The translations under genes were made by a program, and so were the position numbers. A stretch of DNA of 64,000 nt from Pseudoalteromonas rubra (lineage in GTDB: Bacteria > Pseudomonadota > Gammaproteobacteria > Enterobacterales > Alteromonadaceae), in NCBI RefSeq assembly GCF_001482385.1, contig NZ_CP013611.1:4161501-4225500 (forward strand). Reading direction: 5' to 3'. Under the pieces are notes generated by a model. It was not told the origin of the DNA and did not search any database. It saw nothing but the letters and a program-made list of their open reading frames with translations. Shown here piece after piece: positions 1 to 10,321 of the stretch. Position 1 is the first letter of the stretch, and each line of letters begins with the position of its first letter.

Positions 1-1925
1 GTGGATATTTGCCGCACACTGAAGAGTGACCCTCAAACAGCCCACTACACAATTGTTTTTATTACTGCAAGTCGTGACCCCGATACAGAATTCAAATCTC
101 TGACTGAAGGCGGTGCTGACTATATTTCGAAACCGATAGATCTGAAAACCTGTCGTATGCGGGTTTACAATCCGCTGGCGATCGTGGCTTATCAGGATGC
201 ACTGGAAAGTACCACAGAGTTATTACTGCGAGAGAAAGAGCTCTTTCAGGTGGCGCTCAACTCGATAGGTGATGCCGTTATCGCCACAGATAAAGCAGGC
301 TGCGTAAGTTATATGAACCCGGTAGCGGAACGCTTGACTGGTATAGCGGCAAGTTATGCCCTGGGCTCACCAATAGAAGCAGTGATGGACTTACGTGACG
401 CCACCACGCAGAGCGAATCAATCAACCCTGCCAGAAGAGCACTCACCGAAAAGCGCAACGTGGCAATGGCCTTGAACTGTCAATTACACAGCAAAGATGG
501 CCAGATTTATCGTGTCGAAGATACTGCTTCACCTATTCGTGGTGAAGACGGGACGGTATTGGGGGCGGTGATGGTGTTTCATGATGTGAGCGAGTCGGTT
601 GCGATGGCAGTGCAAATGAACTTTTTGACCAACAATGACCAGTTGACTGGCCTGCCAAATCGGGTACTCCTTCACGACAGGCTTCAACATGCAATAGCCA
701 GTGCTCGGATATCGAATATGCACATAGCTGTCTTATTGATAGATATAGACCACTTTAAGTATATCAATGATGCACTGGGCCATCATCTGGGCGATGAACT
801 GATTAAGAAGGTAGCGAAACGACTGGAGTCGGTGATTGATCCCAATGCGTCGCTGGCGCGGGTGGGGGAGATGAGTTCGTTTTACTTTTGGAAGAGGTTC
901 GCTCTGCGAGTTATGTTTCGGTTGTTGCAAACAACCTGATCGCCAGTTTTAAAGAACCATTTCTGCTTGAACAAAAAGAGTATCAGGTTTCAGTCAGTAT
1001 AGGCGTGAGTATGTCATTGATGGATGCCCACGAAGAAGCTGTGCTGATGCGCCATGCTGATGTCGCTATGTATCGGGCCAAAAACCAGGGTCGAAATACG
1101 GTGTGTTTTTTTTCTCAGGAGCTTGAAGCCGAGTTAATGAAACGCCATGAACTGGAGTTGTTGTTACGTGAAACGCTGGATGCAGACGCGTTAACGGTGT
1201 TTTTTCAGCCTCAGATTGCCATTGACTCCGGTCGCGTGTGTGGTTTTGAAGCCCTTGTGCGGCTCAAAGAAAAGTCAGGCGCACTGGTTGCGCCCCAGGA
1301 GTTTATTTCGCTGGCAGAAGAGCTGGGTCTAATCGACGAATTGGGTGAGCAGGTTTTGCAAAAAAGTTGTGCATTCGGACGTCGTTTGCTGGACCAGGGA
1401 GTGACGCTTAAAGTCAGTGTTAATGTGTCATCTCAACAACTGAAGCATGCTCTGTTTGTCGATCAGGTTGCAAGGTGCCTGGAGAAGCACAAGTTACCGA
1501 GTCGGCAGTTAGAGCTGGAAGTGACAGAAAGTGCGCTGGTTGAGAGTTTTGAACAAGTGCAATGCAAACTCGCGGAGCTGGCTGACATGGGGGTTACTAT
1601 TGCCATTGATGATTTTGGAACGGGTTATTCCAGTTTATCCTATTTAAAAGTCTTCCCCCTGGATGTACTTAAAATCGACAAGTCATTTATACAAGATATG
1701 GGAACAGGCGAGCACCACCTTGGTATTGTACAGACAATAGTATTATTAGCGCGCTCCCTTGGCCTTAAGCTGGTGGCCGAGGGCGTAGAGACAGACTCTC
1801 AGGTGAGTGAACTCAAATCGCTGAAATGTGACGTGGCACAGGGCTATTTTTATGCCAGACCTATGGATAGCCAGAGCGCATTTAGTTATGCATTGTTGCA
1901 TTCCCTCGGTAAAGACCAAGTTTAG
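1..1925 (+). pseudogene. REC-PAS-GGDEF-EAL cyclic-di-GMP protein, frameshifted, 5' end outside window
   Basis: The reading frame is already open at base 1. It starts in the second half of a receiver domain (beta-4 IVFITAS, then the conserved Lys in YISKPID), so the phospho-acceptor Asp lies left of the window. A PAS domain follows (about residues 80-200, DAVIATDKAGCVSYMNP), then the first half of a GGDEF domain (DQLTGLPNRVLLHDR, LLIDIDHFKYIND). At 864-868 a run of five G should be six: adding one G restores GGDEFVLLLEEVRSA and joins the frame ending at 939 to the frame that runs to 1925. The second part has the rest of GGDEF and a full EAL domain (GFEALVRL for the EAL site, DDFGTGYSSLSYL, KIDKSFI, AEGVET). 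The intact ancestor would make and/or degrade cyclic-di-GMP under receiver control. The loss of one G in a G-run may be a real mutation or a sequencing error; the rest of the frame is undamaged, so any mutation is recent. Confidence 0.85.
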
Positions 1926-2202
1926 GGAGGAGGGGGTATGTGGACGGTCTATCTGTGAGTGGAACTATCGCCAAGTGTCAGGGCTTTTCAGCTTTTCTTG
2001 AAAAAAAATGACTGTGGCCCTGTAATGCCAGTTGCATAGGCTATAGTTTGCATATGCATACCATTGTGCTGGGGTGGTTGCGGTCTTGCACTTGAGAGCC
2101 GCCAAAAACTCGTTTGATGGGTTAAAAGGTCATATATGATAGGGATTCTGTCTGTTAAAAAATAAGCAAACGGGCTGGTTTGCGGGCGCATTCAGCGTAT
2201 GC

Positions 2203-5200
2203 TTGTTGTTGATGATAGTGTTGGCTTTGATTTTCTTCGAGCGCAAGCTGCAAAGTGAAGTGCAATTTGAAGTAGAAAACCAACTCAGGCAGAGTGCAGC
2301 ACATATCGCTGAGCAATTCGAGCGCCGTTACCGGGCAGATTTAAGCTATTTGCACTTTCTAAAAGATACACCACCTTTTCCGGGTATTGCCCGTGCACTG
2401 AAAAATAATGGCGTTGATCCACAGGGTAATCAGCCCATTGAGCTGTGGAAGTCTCGCATTGCTACTATTTCTAGGTCTTTGATTTATAACAATGCTGAGC
2501 TATTGCAGTTACGTATTATCATGCCGGACGGTCGGGAGTTTGTCCGGGTTGATCGTCGCCGGGGCAAAGTAGAACAGATCCCCGAAGCGAAATTGCAGGA
2601 CAAATAGCATAAAGATTATGTTCAGGAAACCCTGGACTTGTCTGAAGAAATGCACTTTGCATCGCGTATTTCCCTGAATTTCGAAAATAACAAAGTGCAA
2701 CGACCATTTATCCCAGTTCTGCGTATTGCGATGCCTCTGTTTGATGCCGACAACGATCTGTTTGGCTTGTTGGTGCTCAATTCCAGTGCGAAGCAGTTAA
2801 TCGAATTACTGGACAGTGACACAGGTGAGTATTACCTGACTGACCACCAGGGGCATTATATCTACGGCCCTGATACGGTGTTTCATTATACCCGGGATCT
2901 AGCCAGGCCACGTATGTTTGACGATGACTTCAAACTACTCAGTACTGCCAAGGGTCGTGTTGATGGGGTATATAAGCACGGCACAGATACCCTTCAGGTT
3001 GCCATACAGCAAGAGCTCAATAGTGGTTACCAGGGTCCCGGTCATGAAATGTTTATCACGGCAATTGCGCTTCCTCAACAGGCCTCAGCATTGCTAAATG
3101 AACGCCGTTTGTCGAGTTATATGCTGTTAGCCGTGGTGACTTTAGTGCTGCTGTTATTTATGGGTGGCATAGTTGTTTTCTATCGTAATCGTGAGCGCTA
3201 TCAGGAAGATAAAGCCGTCTATGAATCGATTATTGACGGTGCTGACGAGCCGATTATTAGCTTTGACACACAGCTTAACGTACAGACGTATAACAGTGCG
3301 TCTTTATTGATATTTCCCAGCCTCGCGGCCAGTGAGCGACAGCACAATATTACCGATCTAATTGAACTGCCCATGGACCGTTTGCAGGGCGCTGTGTGTT
3401 ATTTTAAGAGTGAGAGCGCCCCCAAGGATACTGACTGGTACGAGCGTTACGCCTTACAGGATGAAGTTCGGCATGTGAATTTTAAAGTTTCGCCGGTGCG
3501 AGGTCCCGATAACCAGCTGGTTGGGGTAACCTTGTTTGGCCGTGATACAACAAAAGAGAAACTCAGTGAACAGCAGGTAAAAAGTGCGAATGAAAGTTTG
3601 GAGCGGCAGGTTAAGGAACGCACCGGGGAGCTGGAGGCTGAAAAGGCCAAAGCGGTCAAAGCGTCTGCGGTTAAAAGCGCTTTTATCTCTACCATCAGCC
3701 ATGAAATGCGCACCCCGCTCAATGGTATTCTGGGTACACTCAATTTGATCCGTCGTGAGCCGCTCACCAAAAATCAATTATCGTATCTGGAAATGACAGA
3801 AACCAGTTCTTCCACGCTGGCTTCTCTAATCAACGACATTCTTGACTTGTCTAAAATTGAAGCCGGTAAACTGGAGCTTGAACAAGAGCCGCTTAACCCT
3901 ATTTCGGTGGTGGAGCATGTTGTGACATCCATTTCTTTGAAAGCGTACGAAAAGCAGCTCACTTTGGTGGTCGATGTTGCAGATATTGATTTTATTGAAC
4001 TGGTAGGAGATGCAGGCCGGATCAAACAGGTTATCTTTAACCTGGTGAGCAATGCCATAAAATTCACCAGTAAGGGGTGTGTTTGTGTGCGGGCAGAGAC
4101 GACAGAAGATGCAGGTAAAGTATATTTGACGGTGGCCGTAGAAGATACCGGGGTGGGGATTGATAAAAATAACCACCATAAGATTTTCTCTGCCTTTACC
4201 CAGGAAGACAGCGGTATCAGTGCAGAGTTTGGTGGCACGGGACTTGGCTTGTCAATTTGTAAAAACCTCTGTGAATTGATGGGGGGGCAAATTGGCTTTG
4301 AGTCGCATAAGAACATTGGCAGCAAGTTTTCATTTGCCTTACCATTTGCTTTGGATACGGCAAAGGCTAAACCTCATAGTAATCTGTTGGACGGATATCG
4401 GTTTGAGCTGCATGTGGATGACGGGCGGGAGCGTAATTTCCTTTCACATGTCATTACCAAGCACGGTGGCACTTTGGTGGAACGCAACGGTGAGTATCTG
4501 GTTGTGGATCATAATCATCCGCATATTGAAAACCTGATTGATACCGCGGCATATGCTCGCACTATCGTGTTGTACAGTGAGTTTTCCCAACAAAATATCG
4601 CTAGCGGATGTTTAGCGAAACTGGTTAAACCTATTCGCTTGGGTCATTTTCTGTCTGTATTTGATCAGAATGCGATTGAAAAAATGCTTAAAAACCAGCA
4701 CCAGGTGCGTGTCCCCAACATACAGCATCATGCGCACAATGACCTCAGCGGTGCGACAGTGATGATTGTTGATGATAACCAAATTAACCGAGAAGTTGCC
4801 CGGGGGATCCTGCATGGTATCGATGCGGATGTGGTGACATATCAATCTGGTCATAAAGCCTTAAGTGCCTTACTTAACTTTGAAAAAAAACACCAGTCGG
4901 TATTTGCCGTTTTGATGGATTGTAATATGCCAACAATGGATGGGTATCAGGCAACGCGCTTAATCAGAGAAGGAAAAGGAGGTGAATCGTTTCGCCATAT
5001 TCCGGTGATTGCAATGACGGCTAATGCGATGTCGGGGGAACGCGAACGTTGTCTGGCGGCAGGCATGGATGATTACGTGACCAAGCCCATACAGCCCAAA
5101 CTGTTATTTGATGTATTGTCTAAGTTTATGTCATATCAAAAACTGGATGAACGTCAAACTCACAGTTTGTCTGACAATCACTCTTCGGAAGTGACAAAGG

Positions 5201-5616
5201 GCCTAGGTGCATCAAATCAAACAGAGTTGGTGTCGGATTTATCTGGCAAAGTACTTGATGTCAGCGGCACCATCGAACGATTGCAGGGTGACATTGAGTT
5301 ATATCAGCAAATTTGCAGGTTATTTTATGACGCTGCGCCGGAGAAGTTATTGGCACTGAAAGAACACTGCGATGGGCTGGCCCATGCTCAGGTCAAACAG
5401 ATCAGCCATGCATTGCGCGGGCAAAGTGGTGATATAGGTGCTCAAAGGCTAACCCAGTTACTGGCTAAGCTGGAAGAGAAGGCGGATCAGCAAGACGGCA
5501 CGGATTATACTGTGTTGGTGGAGCGTATATCTGAAGAGTTTCAGGTGCTTGAACAGGCGCTCCAGAATGAGGTGTTTGAAACGTCGTCCGAGTCGAAGAG
5601 AAGCAACGAGAGTTAA
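2203..5616 (+). pseudogene. Cache-type hybrid sensor histidine kinase (HisKA-HATPase-REC-HPt), interrupted by an in-frame amber codon
   Basis: The two open stretches 2203-2604 and 2638-5616 are in the same frame and separated only by TAG at 2605-2607 (LQDK-stop-HKDYVQ). Protein homology-like continuity runs straight through, so this is one gene with a nonsense codon, one base away from CAG (Gln). The frame is open upstream to 2143, and residues there complete the first membrane helix (GWFAGAFSVCLLLMIVLALI), so the true start is upstream of 2203 and non-ATG or damaged. Order of domains: TM1, periplasmic Cache-like sensor, TM2 (LLAVVTLVLLLFMGGIVVF), PAS-like segment, coiled coil, HisKA with His at 3700-3702 (ISHEMRTPLNG), HATPase (NLVSNAIKF, DTGVGI, GGTGLGLSI), receiver with Asp at 4918-4920 (LMDCNMPTMDG), and C-terminal HPt with His at 5407-5409 (ISHALRGQSGDIGA). 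A full phosphorelay in one chain. Translation restarting at ATG 2638 would give a protein without TM1. Confidence 0.85.
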
Positions 5617-5692
5617 TGCGCAATGACACGATAGCAGGGAGTTGTCTGCATATGCAAATTACCAGACGGCAGGCCAGACTAAGGTGAGTGCT

Positions 5693-8416
5693 GTGATAAA
5701 ACCCCCAGATGAATCACATAGAGGAAATAGACCTCTCTGGCAGCTTATTTGGCCTTTATTGCTTGTCGTAGGGTTGGGCGCCCTGGGTGGTTGGTACAGT
5801 CACCAATCTCATATGCAACGTATTGATGCTCGTATAAAAGGTGCCATGGCAGATGATCTGACCCGTCTTACTCAGGCTATGGAAGAGCGAATGGCACTGT
5901 ATCGCTATGGATTGGCTGGGTTGCGCAGCGCCATTCAGACTGTGGGGGCGCAGCATTTTACTTACGATCACATGCAGCGCTATAAAAGTAGTCGTTATCA
6001 CGAACGAGAGTTCCCGGGGGCACGGGGGTTTGGGTTTATTCGCTTTGTTCCGAATGAAAGCATAGCCGAGTTTGTTCAGAGCACACGGCAGCAGAGGTCT
6101 GATAAGCAATTTAGCATTAAACAAATAACGCCTCATGAACAAAGCCTGTATGTGATCCAGTTTATCGAGCCAGAATCGCGTAACAAAGAGGCAGTAGGCC
6201 TGGACATTGGCTCAGAAGTTATGCGTCGGATTGCGGCAACTGAAGCCGCCAAGCGCGCTGCGGTTACTTTAACTGCGCCAATCACCTTAGTACAGGCAAA
6301 TCAAAAAGCGCAGCATGGCTTTTTGATTCTTATGCCAGTGTATACGCAAGATAGTATCCCTGAGAACTCCACGGAGCGTATGGCTCAACTGGTAGGCTGG
6401 AGTTACAGCCCGATCCTCATTGATGAAGTGCTGGGCTCACTGAAAGGGATTAATCGCAACCTGGTTCTCAACGTCATAGATATCGACCGTCAGAATAGCA
6501 CTTTGTTCTTTAGCCACGGAGAGATGCAAGCAGAACTGAATCAATATCGAGTCCACAGTATCAGTCAGCTGTATGGCAGGACTTGGCGGCTCGAGCTCAG
6601 CCCCACCACGAATTACATTGAGGCACAGAGGTTGCCGAGTTCATACCGAGCGGTGCGAGAAGCCGTGATGATCACACTGGCATTAATGCTGGTGGTGTTT
6701 TGCGTGCAGCTGCTATTATTACGTGTTCACCAATCTAAAGCACATCAGCTGGATTTATCTGAAACACGGGAAAAAGCCCTGTCAGAGGCCAATGCGGTGC
6801 TGGAACAAAAGGTACTTGCCCGAACAGCTGAAATAGAACAAGTGGGGGTATTACAGCGCAGTATTTTAGCCAGTGCGACCTACGCAGTGATTGCAACCGA
6901 TGTTCAAGGGATGATCACGGTTTTTAACCCCGCAGCGGAGAAGCTGTTGGGTTACAAAGCACAAGAGATGATAGGTAAGTGCACACCTGCTGTGTTTCAT
7001 CTGGAACTGGAAGTGGCCCAGCGCGCTGAACAGTTAACGGCGGAACTGGGTTACCCGGTAGAGCCTGGTTTTGAAGCCTTTGTGGCGAAGGCGCGTCATG
7101 GCAAAAACGATGTGAACAACTGGACTTATGTCAAAAAGAGTATGCAATTAACGCCGGTACGCCTGAGTGTGTCGCGCCTTCAGGACAACCATGGTCAGTT
7201 GGTTGGCTTTTTGGGGGTTGCTTACGACCTGACTGAGCAGTTGGAGCATGAACAGGCGCTGGCGGAAGCAAAGCAAGTGGCCGAGCATGCAACGCGTGCC
7301 AAATCAGAATTTTTGGCTAATATGAGCCATGAGATACGCACCCCTATGAATGGCCTATATGGCACTTTACAGCTGTTGACTGAAGAAACAATGTCTGGCA
7401 GAGCCAGGGAGTATCTGGATAAAGCCACTTATTCGGCCAAGGCACTAATCACCATCATCAATGACATTCTGGACTTTTCTAAGATTGAGGCAGGAAAACT
7501 CTCCTTGGAAGTTCGGCCATTCAATTTGACGGAGTTAATTAACCATATTCAGGCAGACTTGCAGGCTGTGGCCGCTCAGAAAGGGATTTATTTAAGTACT
7601 GTTGAGCATTTTGATCATGCCTGTTGGGAGGAGGATGCCGTCAGGGTTCGACAAATACTCCTCAACTTAATTTCTAATGCAATTAAATTTACCCAAAAAG
7701 GGGGAGTGGACCTTGAGATTGAGGAGGTGCAGGGCGAGCCTGGTGTGGTGTTTAGTGTGCGCGATACAGGCGTGGGTATCGGTAAAGAAGCGTTAGGCCG
7801 ATTGTTTCAGCGTTTTGAGCAGGCAGACAAGTCCACGACCCGTAAGTTCGGGGGAAGCGGCTTGGGACTATCCATCACGCATTCTCTGGTTGAACTGATG
7901 GAGGGGACCATTGAGGTGCAAAGTATGGAAAATGTGGGTAGTGTTTTTACGGTGTACCTGCCACTTGAGAAAAGTGCACAGGCCGAGCTGTCTGAGAGTG
8001 GGATCGCACTCCCTGATCTAACCGGCGTGCAGGTGTTAGTTGCAGAAGACAATGAAATTAACCAATTGGTGGTTCGTGCGTTGCTCAATAAATGTAATGC
8101 AGACATTACTATGGTATGGAACGGTCAAGAGGCTGTCGAGCAGGTAGCGCAGCAGTGCCCGGAGTTTGTATTGATGGATATTCAGATGCCTGTGATGGAT
8201 GGCGTCGAGGCATGTAAACTCATAAAACAGCAGCACCCGGCATTGCCAGTGATAGCCTTGACTGCTAATGTGTTAACCGAAGACAGGCAAAAGTATCAGC
8301 ATGCAGGTTTTGATGGCTATATCGCAAAACCAATAGAACAAAAAGCGCTTTGGCAGGTGATTTCAGCACATGCACCGCAACCCAATAGAATGTCGGGTCG
8401 GCTGAAATCTCTATAA
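5693..8416 (+). CDS. CHASE-PAS hybrid sensor histidine kinase
   Basis: This is a membrane-bound sensor kinase. TM1 is WPLLLVVGLGALGGWY; it is followed by a periplasmic CHASE domain (ERMALYRYGLAGLRSAI, then ARGFGFIRFVP), TM2 (MITLALMLVVFCVQLLLL), a coiled coil, a PAS domain (YAVIATDVQGMITVFNPAAE), HisKA with its His at 7328-7330 (MSHEIRTPMNG), HATPase (NLISNAIKF, RDTGVGIG, GGSGLGLSI) and one receiver domain with Asp at 8177-8179 (LMDIQMPVMDG). There is no HPt, so phosphate must go to a separate HPt, possibly from another kinase. The frame is open from TTG 5642, but GTG 5693 is preferred because AAGGTGAG lies 5-12 bases upstream; GTG 5684 is also possible. It follows the broken kinase by 76 bp and may share its transcript. 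CHASE ligands vary and cannot be read from sequence. Confidence 0.85.
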   Translation: MIKPPDESHRGNRPLWQLIWPLLLVVGLGALGGWYSHQSHMQRIDARIKGAMADDLTRLTQAMEERMALYRYGLAGLRSAIQTVGAQHFTYDHMQRYKSSRYHEREFPGARGFGFIRFVPNESIAEFVQSTRQQRSDKQFSIKQITPHEQSLYVIQFIEPESRNKEAVGLDIGSEVMRRIAATEAAKRAAVTLTAPITLVQANQKAQHGFLILMPVYTQDSIPENSTERMAQLVGWSYSPILIDEVLGSLKGINRNLVLNVIDIDRQNSTLFFSHGEMQAELNQYRVHSISQLYGRTWRLELSPTTNYIEAQRLPSSYRAVREAVMITLALMLVVFCVQLLLLRVHQSKAHQLDLSETREKALSEANAVLEQKVLARTAEIEQVGVLQRSILASATYAVIATDVQGMITVFNPAAEKLLGYKAQEMIGKCTPAVFHLELEVAQRAEQLTAELGYPVEPGFEAFVAKARHGKNDVNNWTYVKKSMQLTPVRLSVSRLQDNHGQLVGFLGVAYDLTEQLEHEQALAEAKQVAEHATRAKSEFLANMSHEIRTPMNGLYGTLQLLTEETMSGRAREYLDKATYSAKALITIINDILDFSKIEAGKLSLEVRPFNLTELINHIQADLQAVAAQKGIYLSTVEHFDHACWEEDAVRVRQILLNLISNAIKFTQKGGVDLEIEEVQGEPGVVFSVRDTGVGIGKEALGRLFQRFEQADKSTTRKFGGSGLGLSITHSLVELMEGTIEVQSMENVGSVFTVYLPLEKSAQAELSESGIALPDLTGVQVLVAEDNEINQLVVRALLNKCNADITMVWNGQEAVEQVAQQCPEFVLMDIQMPVMDGVEACKLIKQQHPALPVIALTANVLTEDRQKYQHAGFDGYIAKPIEQKALWQVISAHAPQPNRMSGRLKSL

Positions 8417-8518
8417 TGAGCTATGATAGTATTACCCTCGTTAATTAACTCAGGCTGTCAGACCTGTCTTAGTGTGGGTGTAGAGTGGCATAACCCTGGG
8501 TAAACGGGATGGAATTCG

Positions 8519-9448
8519 ATGTTTGAAATTGTGCACAGTATCGAGAGTTGTACGGTATTGGTGGTGGATGATGCGAAAGCGATCCGCAAGTTGGTAAGTG
8601 CGATATTAAAGCCTGTTTGTCGCACGGTGAGCTTTGAAAGTGCAGAAATTGCCTTAAAAGTGTGCCACAAAATTAAACCTGACCTGATCATTATGGACAT
8701 TAACCTGGAAGGCATGTCCGGCCTACAGGCTTGCAAAATGCTTAAATCACAACCTGACTTGGCTGATATCCCCTTGATTTTTATTACCTCAAGTCAGGAG
8801 CCCCAAGTGCAGGAAAAGTGCTGGGATGCAGGTGCCGTCGATTTCATAGAGAAGCCGTTAGTTGCCAGTACGCTGGTTAAACGGATCTCCACTCATCTGA
8901 AATACAAAGTACAGGCGGACATTCTTACTAACCAATCCTTCGTCGATGGCCTGACAGAGCTATATAACCGCCGTTTTTTCGATATTGAAATTGATCGCCT
9001 GTTGAAGGATAGCCTGCGCCGGCGAGTACCACTGGCATTACTGCTTATTGATATCGACTTCTTTAAAAAATTCAATGACAGTCAGGGGCACCTTGAAGGA
9101 GATAAAGCGTTGAAAGACGTGACCCGACAAGTGTCGTTGTGCACTCAGCGTCCGGTCGATGTGGTGTGTCGTTATGGCGGTGAAGAAATCGCCGTGTTAC
9201 TGCCCGATACATCAGTACATAGCGCGCAGGAATTTGCCTCTAAGGTTGTGCAAAGTGTGGCAAAGCTCGCCATTGCTCATCCAACATCGCCCTATAACTT
9301 TGTCACTGTGAGTGTGGGTTTATCCTGCACGGGCAGTGCAAAAGCCACTACGCCGGCCAAGCTCATTGAGCAAGCTGATGCTGCTTTGTACAATGCCAAA
9401 GAATCTGGACGCAATCAGTATCAGGCCAGTATGGCTGTTCCCTCTTAA
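8519..9448 (+). CDS. REC-GGDEF diguanylate cyclase (response regulator)
   Basis: A 309-residue response regulator that should make cyclic-di-GMP when phosphorylated. The receiver (residues 10-130) has the acidic pair VVDDAK, the phospho-acceptor Asp60 (IIMDINLEG), Thr/Ser in FITSSQE and the conserved Lys in FIEKPL. The GGDEF domain begins with DGLTELYNRRFFD and has the signature as GGEEI at residues 220-224, which keeps the residues needed for catalysis. An RxxD inhibitory site (RPVD) sits exactly five residues before the GG, so product inhibition is likely. The start ATG is preceded by GGGATGGA. The gene lies 102 bp after the CHASE kinase on the same strand, which makes that kinase a natural candidate partner (inference). 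No frame damage, unlike the first two genes of this block. Confidence 0.9.
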   Translation: MFEIVHSIESCTVLVVDDAKAIRKLVSAILKPVCRTVSFESAEIALKVCHKIKPDLIIMDINLEGMSGLQACKMLKSQPDLADIPLIFITSSQEPQVQEKCWDAGAVDFIEKPLVASTLVKRISTHLKYKVQADILTNQSFVDGLTELYNRRFFDIEIDRLLKDSLRRRVPLALLLIDIDFFKKFNDSQGHLEGDKALKDVTRQVSLCTQRPVDVVCRYGGEEIAVLLPDTSVHSAQEFASKVVQSVAKLAIAHPTSPYNFVTVSVGLSCTGSAKATTPAKLIEQADAALYNAKESGRNQYQASMAVPS

Positions 9449-9470
9449 TAATGCCCAGCGGGTTAGTGCT

Positions 9471-10031
9471 TCACTGTCTGGTGTATCTTGACAATAATCT
9501 GGTGCACAGTGCACGCGCTGCACTATCCAGTTTATCGCCAAAGAGCTCGAAGAAAGAGATGTTTTTACGTTTTATATAGCCAATGCACACCAGTAAGAGC
9601 AGCAACCATATTAGCTGGTTTTGCCAGGCATTCAGTGCCCACTGGCCTTGCCAGGTAAATCCGGTGTCGTTGAATGGGTAAAAGTACTGGATGGGCCATT
9701 GATAGCCATCTGGCCCTTTGGAACCAATTAAGTCGGTGAATAAATGCAAATGGATGGCGATAAACGACATCAGCCAAACGCACCCTCGCCGGGTACGTGC
9801 CAGCAATCCGGCACAGGTTGCAATACCTATCGCAAACAACAGGTTGTGGCCATAGATATGATGCCATTGTTGATAGTATCGGGTTGTCCCCGAGAGCCAG
9901 TCAATGAGCAGTCCTGCACCGTCCAGATCCGGGGTTAAGCCAGCGACAGTAATGAATATACGTTCACGTTTTGTAGTCAGTGTGCTGGCACCGCATAGCC
10001 AGCTCATCATAAGGTGTGCACTGGGTGTCAT
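9471..10031 (-). CDS. YdjM-like inner-membrane metal-dependent hydrolase family protein
   Basis: A 186-residue integral membrane protein of the LexA-regulated/YdjM (DUF457) type. The N-terminus MTPSAHLMMSW, the TPDLDG motif, the His cluster HHIYGHNLL and HLHLFTDLIG are the metal-binding type residues of this family, followed by a hydrophobic helix (LIWLLLLLVCIGYI). ATG at 10029-10031 is chosen over the longer frame to 10082 because AAAGGA lies 5 bases upstream on the minus strand and because family members start at this point. It is convergent with the diguanylate cyclase gene, with 22 bp between them. Substrate is not known for the family. Confidence 0.75.
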   Translation of the reverse strand: MTPSAHLMMSWLCGASTLTTKRERIFITVAGLTPDLDGAGLLIDWLSGTTRYYQQWHHIYGHNLLFAIGIATCAGLLARTRRGCVWLMSFIAIHLHLFTDLIGSKGPDGYQWPIQYFYPFNDTGFTWQGQWALNAWQNQLIWLLLLLVCIGYIKRKNISFFELFGDKLDSAARALCTRLLSRYTRQ

Positions 10032-10321
10032 GAGGTCCTTTGAGCAATATGTTTGTCTGATTTTGATTTTGCGACCGTTCAAGCTGAGTGAAGCGGTGCG
10101 CTTCCTTTGTGGATGATCCCACCATACACCGTTAGATGTCTACTTATATGGGGTAAACCCGCCCATTTACTGTGAAAACGCAACTAAAACAATGTGGAGT
10201 AAGGGGGCCAGGTAAGATGCGGGGCAGTTAGAGAATGAGAGACGAGCTAGTCAGAATGAGTCACTTAATTTGTGGGATTAGTATAAACTAGCCATATATT
10301 GGACTTAATACAGCAGTAAAA

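Noticed and set aside
864..939. Programmed frameshift in the GGDEF-EAL gene
   Set aside because: No slippery heptamer or downstream structure of the known kind, and the site is the catalytic motif itself; a mutation or sequencing error explains it better.
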